Shown: piece by piece, positions 21,694 to 26,467 of the stretch
Position numbering within the stretch: the stretch's first letter is position 1
Layout of the letters: the number at the start of each line of letters is the position of its first letter
Assembly: GCF_938015485.1 (NCBI RefSeq)
Contig: NZ_CALLVU010000103.1
Coordinates: 1-26,467, forward strand
Source: an uncultured Lachnoanaerobaculum sp.
GTDB lineage: Bacteria; Bacillota; Clostridia; Lachnospirales; Lachnospiraceae
Length of the DNA: 26,467 nt
Direction: 5' to 3'
Position numbers and translations under genes: made by a program
Notes under the pieces: generated by a model
Seen by the model: only the letters and a program-made list of their open reading frames with translations
Database searches by the model: none
What the model was told of the DNA's origin: nothing

Positions 21694-23040
21694 ATGTTTA
21701 GAAAAGTATTGATAGCAAATAGAGGAGAGATTGCAGTCAGAATTATCAGAGCACTTAGAGAGATGGGTATTATAAGTGTGGCTGTATATTCTGAGGCGGA
21801 TAGAGACAGCTTGCATACAATGCTGGCAGATGAGGCTATTTGTATAGGGCCTGCACCGGCATCTAAGAGCTATCTGGATATGGACAGGATACTCAGTGCG
21901 GCTGTGGCAACAGGTGCACAGGCTATTCATCCGGGATTCGGTTTTTTATCGGAGAATGAAAAATTTGCAAGACTTTGCACTGAGGTGGGTATAAAGTTTA
22001 TCGGACCGAAGGCTGAGACTATTGCAAAGCTTGGAGACAAGGCTGAGGCCAGAGCCACCATGCAAAAAGCGCGTATTCCCGTAATACCGGGAACTGACGG
22101 AAGTGTAAAAAATGTGGATGAAGCCCTGAAACTTGCAAAAAAGGTAGGCTTTCCGGTAATGATAAAGGCGGCTCTTGGCGGAGGCGGCAAGGGAATGAGA
22201 GTTTCAAAGAGCGAAGCGGATTTTGCCGAGAACTTTATGACTGCAAAGGCTGAGGCGCTTAAGGGATTTTCAGACGACTCCATGTATATTGAAAAATATA
22301 TTGAAAGACCCAGACATATAGAGTTCCAGATAATGGCGGACAGCTTTGGAAATGTAATTCACCTCGGAGAGAGAGACTGCTCCATACAAAGAAGACACCA
22401 AAAGGTGCTTGAGGAAGCTCCGTCAGAGTTTCTTGACGATAAGTTAAGAGAGAAGATGGGAAAAGCCGCAGTAAGTGCCGCAAAGGCTGCAGGCTATGAA
22501 AATGCCGGAACCATTGAGTTTTTGGTGGATAAGCACAGAAACTTTTACTTTATGGAGATGAATACCAGAATACAGGTGGAGCATCCTGTAACAGAGTGGA
22601 TTACCGGAATGGACCTTATTAAGGAACAGATCAGAGTGGCGGCAGGTGAGAAGCTCTCGGTTTCTCAAAAGGATGTAAAAATAGACGGTCATGCCATTGA
22701 ATGCAGAATAAATGCTGAAAACCCTAAGAAGAACTTTGCACCTTCTCCGGGAAGAATTACAAGTATGCATTTGCCGGGCGGTAACGGAGTGAGAGTTGAT
22801 ACACATATATATGAGGACTATATGATATCTCCGTTCTACGACTCAATGCTTTTAAAGCTGATAGTACACGGCAAAACAAGAGAAGAGGCTATTGCGAAGA
22901 TGAGATCGGCACTTGGTGAGATTGTTATAGAGGGTGTGGATACAAATATCGACTTTAACTATGAGATAATAAACAACCCGGATTTTATAAAGGGTGATAT
23001 AGATACTTCATTTATAGAAAAACAGTTTAAGATGCAGTAA
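21694..23040 (+). CDS. accC: Biotin carboxylase subunit of acetyl-CoA carboxylase
   Basis: ATP-dependent carboxylation of the biotin on AccB. The product (448 residues) has the N-terminal ANRGEIAVRIIRA, AIHPGFGFLSEN near 78, the ATP-grasp glycine loop GGGGKGMR (162-169), RDCSIQRRHQKVLEEAPS and the metal/catalytic segment MEMNTRIQVEHPVTE. Length is standard. GGAG inside the end of fabZ serves ATG 21694, which follows the fabZ stop without a gap. Confidence 0.98.
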   Translation: MFRKVLIANRGEIAVRIIRALREMGIISVAVYSEADRDSLHTMLADEAICIGPAPASKSYLDMDRILSAAVATGAQAIHPGFGFLSENEKFARLCTEVGIKFIGPKAETIAKLGDKAEARATMQKARIPVIPGTDGSVKNVDEALKLAKKVGFPVMIKAALGGGGKGMRVSKSEADFAENFMTAKAEALKGFSDDSMYIEKYIERPRHIEFQIMADSFGNVIHLGERDCSIQRRHQKVLEEAPSEFLDDKLREKMGKAAVSAAKAAGYENAGTIEFLVDKHRNFYFMEMNTRIQVEHPVTEWITGMDLIKEQIRVAAGEKLSVSQKDVKIDGHAIECRINAENPKKNFAPSPGRITSMHLPGGNGVRVDTHIYEDYMISPFYDSMLLKLIVHGKTREEAIAKMRSALGEIVIEGVDTNIDFNYEIINNPDFIKGDIDTSFIEKQFKMQ

Positions 23041-23061
23041 TGAAAGTTTTGAGGTGTTGTC

Positions 23062-24762
23062 ATGTTTAGAAATGTGTTCAAAAAGACATATGCAAAGATA
23101 GAACCCGGAAATGAAAAACTGGATATTCCTGAAGGTCTTTGGAGAAAGTGTAAGATCTGTAAGGAACCTATTTTTGCAGAGGATGTTAAGGCAAATTATT
23201 ATACTTGTCCGAAATGTGGCGGGTATTTCAGAGTTCATGCATACAGAAGAATAGAAATGCTTGTGGATGACGGAAGTTTCATTGAGTGGAACAAGACAAT
23301 GCCTGTATCAAACCCTTTGGATTTTCCGAACTATGAGCTTAAGCTTGAAGAAGAAAGAGTAAAAACAAAGCTTAATGAGGCGGTGGTAACCGGTGAAGCT
23401 ACTATCGGCAATGTAAGGACTGCAATAGCTGTATGTGATGCAAGGTTTATGATGTCTTCTATGGGTCATGTGGTAGGTGAGAAGATAACATCCGCCATAG
23501 AAAAAGCCACACAGGAAAAAATGCCTATCATAATCTACTCATGTTCAGGCGGTGCCAGAATGCAGGAAGGAATGATTTCACTGATGCAGATGGCAAAGAC
23601 TTCAGCCGCACTAAAAAAGCACCATGAAGCAGGTCAGCTTTTTATAAGCTTCCTGACAGATCCTACAATGGGCGGAGTAAGTGCTTCATTTGCAATGCTT
23701 GGGGATATAATACTTGCGGAGCCTAAGGCGCTTATAGGTTTTGCGGGGCCGAGAGTAATAGCACAGACTATCGGTACTAAGTTGCCTGAAGGATTCCAGA
23801 GCGCCGAGTTTTTGCTTGAACACGGCTTTATAGATGCTATAGTGGAAAGAGCCGACCAAAGAAGTGTGCTAAAGAAGCTTTTAAGAGCACATACCTGCGG
23901 ATTCAAAAAGGTGAAAAAGATGGAAGAAGTGGGCGACAATACAAAGATTGTTGACCACAAGCAGCCTAAGGTGAAGCAGCCTAAGAGTGCATGGGACAGT
24001 GTAGTACTTTCAAGAAGAGCGGACAGACCTACGGCAAAGGATTATATTGATAAATTGTTCGGATTCTTTATGGAACTTCACGGTGACAGACTTTCAGGTG
24101 ATGACGGTGCAATCATAGGCGGAATAGCCAACTATAACGGTAAGCCTGTAATGGTGGTGGCACAGCAAAAGGGAAAGAATCTGAAAGAAAACAAGATAAG
24201 AAACTTCGGTATGCCGAATCCTTGCGGATATCGTAAGGCTCTAAGACTTATGAAACACGCCAATGACTTTGATATGCCGATTATCTGTTTTGTAGATACT
24301 CCGGGAGCATTCTGCGGTATAGAAGCCGAGGAAAAAGGTCAGGCGGAGGCTATAGCAAGGGCGCTGTTTGAAATGAGCGATATGAGAGTACCTGTTCTTT
24401 CCGTAGTAATCGGAGAGGGAGGTTCAGGCGGAGCTTTGGCACTTGCAGTGGCAAATGAAGTCTGGATGCTTGAACATTCAATATATTCAATACTTTCACC
24501 TGAGGGCTTTGCATCAATACTTTATAAGGATGCAAAGAAGAATAAAGAGGCTGCAGAGGTAATGAAAATCACTGCAAAAGAGCTGAAAGAACTTGGAGTT
24601 GTAGACAGGGTTATAAAAGAAAATATTCCTTTGACAATAGATACAATAGATGATGTTGTAGACGAGCTGTCTTCCAATATAGATGATTTCTTTGAGAAAA
24701 ATGCAGCCAAGTCGGGTGAAGAGATTGCTAAAGACAGGTACAACAGATTTAGGAAATTTTAA
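23062..24762 (+). CDS. accDA: Fused carboxyltransferase of acetyl-CoA carboxylase (beta + alpha, AccD-AccA)
   Basis: Transfers CO2 from biotin to acetyl-CoA, making malonyl-CoA. One 566-residue frame holds both subunits that are separate in E. coli. Residues 1-285 are AccD: zinc ribbon Cys30, Cys33, Cys49, Cys52, then the crotonase-like core with SCSGGARMQEGM and GGVSASFAMLGD. A lysine- and proline-rich linker (about 290-308) leads to AccA (about 309-566) with DRPTAKDYID, RNFGMPNPCGYRKALRLM, FVDTPGAFCG and GEGGSGGALAL. AccA here lacks its N-terminal helical segment found in E. coli. No stop or frameshift lies at the junction. Ends 16 bases before the final operon gene. Confidence 0.96.
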   Translation: MFRNVFKKTYAKIEPGNEKLDIPEGLWRKCKICKEPIFAEDVKANYYTCPKCGGYFRVHAYRRIEMLVDDGSFIEWNKTMPVSNPLDFPNYELKLEEERVKTKLNEAVVTGEATIGNVRTAIAVCDARFMMSSMGHVVGEKITSAIEKATQEKMPIIIYSCSGGARMQEGMISLMQMAKTSAALKKHHEAGQLFISFLTDPTMGGVSASFAMLGDIILAEPKALIGFAGPRVIAQTIGTKLPEGFQSAEFLLEHGFIDAIVERADQRSVLKKLLRAHTCGFKKVKKMEEVGDNTKIVDHKQPKVKQPKSAWDSVVLSRRADRPTAKDYIDKLFGFFMELHGDRLSGDDGAIIGGIANYNGKPVMVVAQQKGKNLKENKIRNFGMPNPCGYRKALRLMKHANDFDMPIICFVDTPGAFCGIEAEEKGQAEAIARALFEMSDMRVPVLSVVIGEGGSGGALALAVANEVWMLEHSIYSILSPEGFASILYKDAKKNKEAAEVMKITAKELKELGVVDRVIKENIPLTIDTIDDVVDELSSNIDDFFEKNAAKSGEEIAKDRYNRFRKF

Positions 24763-24778
24763 TAGCTGAAAGGTAAAT

Positions 24779-25960
24779 ATGGAAGTGTTAAAAATAGGTG
24801 ACAGAAGATTACTCTATCCTATTATACAAGGCGGAATGGGTGTCGGTATCAGCCTTTCCTCCTTGGCGGCACATGTGGCCGGAAACGGTGGAATGGGGAT
24901 TATCTCTACGGCACAGATAGGCTTTAGAGATGATGACTTTTATAAAAATCCTATACCTACAAATCTTCGTGCTATAAAGACCGAGCTTTATAAGGCGAGA
25001 GCTTTGGCGGCGCAGGTGTTTGAAAAATTCAAGGATTCAAACGGTGCGGCGAAGTTTTTAGATAAATTAAAAGATTATGTGCCTTTTATAGGCTTTAATA
25101 TAATGGTGGCAACCAATAAATATGCGGACTATGTAATAGAGGCTGTAAAAGCGGGAGCGGATATTATTATATCAGGTGCAGGATTGCCGATAGATTTGCC
25201 TGAGCTTGTACAAAAGGGGCAACAGATAAGCGGGAATGAAAAGAAAACCTGCATCGCACCTATAGTTTCAAGCAGAAAAAGTGCCAAAGTCATATTAAAG
25301 ATGTGGGACAGAAAGTATAAGACCACTGCCGATGCCGTAGTTATAGAAGGGCCTCTTGCAGGCGGACACCTAGGTTTTTCATATGAAGAGCTTCATGAAC
25401 TCGGTGCGGACACTATGGCAAGCAAAAACTATAAAAGAGATAAGTATGATGCCGAAATAAAAGAAATCATAGATGAAGTAAGAATCTATGAAGAAAAATT
25501 CGGCAAAAAGATTCCTGTATTTGTGGCAGGCGGCATATATACAAAAGAGGATATGGCACATGCAATGAGTTTGGGTGCGGACGGTGTACAGATGGGTACA
25601 AGGTTTGTCACCACATATGAATGTGACGCGCCTGATGATTATAAGCAGACATATATAGACGCTAAAGAAGAGGATATAGTTATTACAAAATCTCCTGTCG
25701 GTATGCCGGGAAGGGCAATCAGAAATGACTTCATGGATAGATTAAAGAGCGGACCAGTTCCGATAAGGCATTGTTGTAACTGTCTTTCCACTTCGGTATG
25801 TGACAGAAAGACAATACCCTACTGTATTACTGAGGCACTATGTTGTGCCGCAAACTCCGACGAGAGCCATGCACTATTGTTTTGCGGAGCCAATGCATAC
25901 AGAGCAAACAAGATTGAGTATGTAGCGGACATTATGAATGAACTTACAGAAAATATATAG
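24779..25960 (+). CDS. FabK/nitronate monooxygenase-like flavoprotein with cysteine-rich C terminus
   Basis: TIM-barrel FMN enzyme of the 2-nitropropane dioxygenase / FabK superfamily: YPIIQGGMGVGIS (13-25), FNIMVA near 106, IISGAGLP near 130, GGHLGF with His197, VAGGIYTKEDM (249-259) and VQMGTRFVTT (270-279). It is longer (393 residues) than FabK by an insertion near 205-235 and a C-terminal tail carrying eight cysteines at 332, 333, 335, 341, 349, 355, 356 and 369, which could bind a metal or iron-sulfur cluster. Its place at the end of the fab operon suggests a lipid-linked redox role, but the reaction is not known. AAAGG precedes ATG 24779. It is distinct from, and not a simple duplicate of, fabK at 16974. 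Confidence 0.85.
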   Translation: MEVLKIGDRRLLYPIIQGGMGVGISLSSLAAHVAGNGGMGIISTAQIGFRDDDFYKNPIPTNLRAIKTELYKARALAAQVFEKFKDSNGAAKFLDKLKDYVPFIGFNIMVATNKYADYVIEAVKAGADIIISGAGLPIDLPELVQKGQQISGNEKKTCIAPIVSSRKSAKVILKMWDRKYKTTADAVVIEGPLAGGHLGFSYEELHELGADTMASKNYKRDKYDAEIKEIIDEVRIYEEKFGKKIPVFVAGGIYTKEDMAHAMSLGADGVQMGTRFVTTYECDAPDDYKQTYIDAKEEDIVITKSPVGMPGRAIRNDFMDRLKSGPVPIRHCCNCLSTSVCDRKTIPYCITEALCCAANSDESHALLFCGANAYRANKIEYVADIMNELTENI

Positions 25961-25977
25961 ATAATATAATAAATTTT

Positions 25978-26008
25978 CAGACCGAGCTTTAGGTGCTCGG
26001 CCTTTTTA
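25978..26008 (+). terminator. Terminator of the fab/acc operon
   Basis: CCGAGC (25982-25987), 7-base loop, GCTCGG (25995-26000), then CCTTTTTATA. Placed 18 bases after the stop of the last gene. Confidence 0.85.
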
Positions 26009-26034
26009 TATTACGATTTTCTTAATATTATTCG

Positions 26035-26144
26035 TTTATACTTTACTAAATTACTCCAGTTTAGTATAAAGTCATAGCTATGTAAGATTTACTTAATAAA
26101 TGTGTTTGACATATGTGATATAATATTAACACATGAGGTATAAT
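26035..26144 (+). promoter_or_regulatory. Regulatory region upstream of the carboxypeptidase gene
   Basis: An inverted repeat TTTATACT (26035-26042) / AGTATAAA (26063-26070) overlaps a second one, ACTAAA (26045-26050) / TTTAGT (26060-26065), forming a compound dyad of unknown role. An extended -10, TG-A-TATAAT (26116-26124), is a plausible promoter; a TTGACA at 26106-26111 is too close to serve as its -35. Another TATAAT lies at 26139-26144. The start used cannot be decided from sequence. Confidence 0.4.
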
Positions 26145-26219
26145 CATACAGAAGCTCATTATAAGTATGTTTGAATATTGTTCAATAGTATTCTCAATAA
26201 AATAAAGTAGGAAGGAAAT

Positions 26220-26417
26220 ATGAGATTAAAAAAAATAATTTCAACGGGATTGGTCATAGTCTTATCCATAACTGTAATATCTTTTGTACCTGAATCTATA
26301 GCGGTATATGCGGCGACACCGCCAAGTATAGGCGCGCAGGGAGCGGCAGTATACGATGCAAATACAGGCGAATTTTTGTATGATAAAAACGGCGATACTC
26401 AGTTTGCGCCGGCGTAG
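26220..26417 (+). pseudogene. Truncated secreted D-alanyl-D-alanine carboxypeptidase (5' end only)
   Basis: GGAAGGAAAT before ATG 26220 starts a clear signal peptide (MRLKK, then a hydrophobic core, then AYA-like cleavage near residues 29-32), followed by GAAVYDANTGEFLYDKN and FAPA. In penicillin-binding carboxypeptidases of the DacA/DacF type this block is followed at once by S-I/M-T-K, which holds the active-site serine. Here TAG comes exactly where that serine codon should be (26415-26417), and the following bases show no carboxypeptidase sequence in any frame. The gene is cut either by a genuine rearrangement or by an assembly join near 26414. Confidence 0.75.
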
Positions 26418-26467
26418 TCCTGAAGGTTGGGTCGTTGACGCACATATACATACTCACCATCCACACC
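26413..26467. other. Foreign-looking sequence at the window end
   Basis: The last 53-55 bases differ from the rest of the window: fewer A/T runs, CCATCCACACC at the edge, and no continuation of the carboxypeptidase. The - strand has a short open frame through it, but nothing I can identify. It may be a chimeric contig end. Confidence 0.4.

Noticed and set aside
1..26467. CRISPR arrays, tRNA or rRNA genes
   Set aside because: I saw no regularly spaced repeats and no cloverleaf or rRNA-like sequence on either strand by eye; a tRNA or repeat scan would settle it.

Overview
The window looks like a chromosomal piece of a low-GC Gram-positive anaerobe, most likely in the Lachnospiraceae (Clostridia). 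The grounds are the fab/acc gene order, FabK in place of FabI, a fused AccD-AccA, a short CstA, and AT-rich genes with strong GGAGG-type ribosome binding sites. The species cannot be told from the sequence alone.

Region 1 (about 1-8320, + strand) is a complete urease operon: ureI, ureA, ureB, ureC, a hairpin, ureE, ureF, ureG, ureD, then an ECF-type nickel transporter (nikM/nikQ/nikO, called ureM/ureQ/ureO in streptococci). It supplies urea entry, the three enzyme subunits, the four nickel-insertion chaperones and the nickel importer. From memory, the order ureI-A-B-C-E-F-G-D-M-Q-O is the one described for Streptococcus salivarius. UreI contains no histidine at all and lacks the long external loop of Helicobacter UreI, so an acid-independent urea channel is predicted. 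A structured leader precedes ureI.

Region 2 (about 8320-10995, + strand) is a small, AT-rich accessory patch with signs of past gene traffic. It holds a NYN-domain (PIN-like) putative ribonuclease gene behind a strong promoter, a perfect palindrome and a terminator-like leader hairpin. It also holds a 39-residue single-span membrane peptide missed by ordinary ORF cut-offs, a decayed 3' fragment of a conjugation coupling protein (VirD4/TraG type), an uncharacterised ORF, and a decayed 3' fragment of a type I restriction subunit hsdR with two compensating frameshifts and a stop. A shared bidirectional terminator closes it.

Region 3 (about 10997-15300, - strand) reads cstA (peptide/pyruvate-type transporter), a strong terminator, then a translationally coupled MoxR-type AAA+ ATPase and a VWA-domain protein. 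The pair resembles NorQ/NorD or CbbQ/CbbO-like chaperone pairs, but its target is unknown.

Region 4 (about 15228-25960, + strand) is the type II fatty acid synthesis operon: fabH, acpP, fabK, fabD, fabG, fabF, accB, fabZ, accC, a fused accDA, and an extra FabK/nitronate-monooxygenase-like flavoprotein with a cysteine-rich tail. It starts with a good sigma-A promoter whose -10 end is covered by a FabT-like palindrome.

Region 5 (25961-26467) holds the fab terminator, a regulatory region and the first 65 codons of a secreted D-alanyl-D-alanine carboxypeptidase. That reading frame breaks abruptly about 53 bases before the window end, in sequence that looks foreign, which suggests a contig-end chimera or a true rearrangement.
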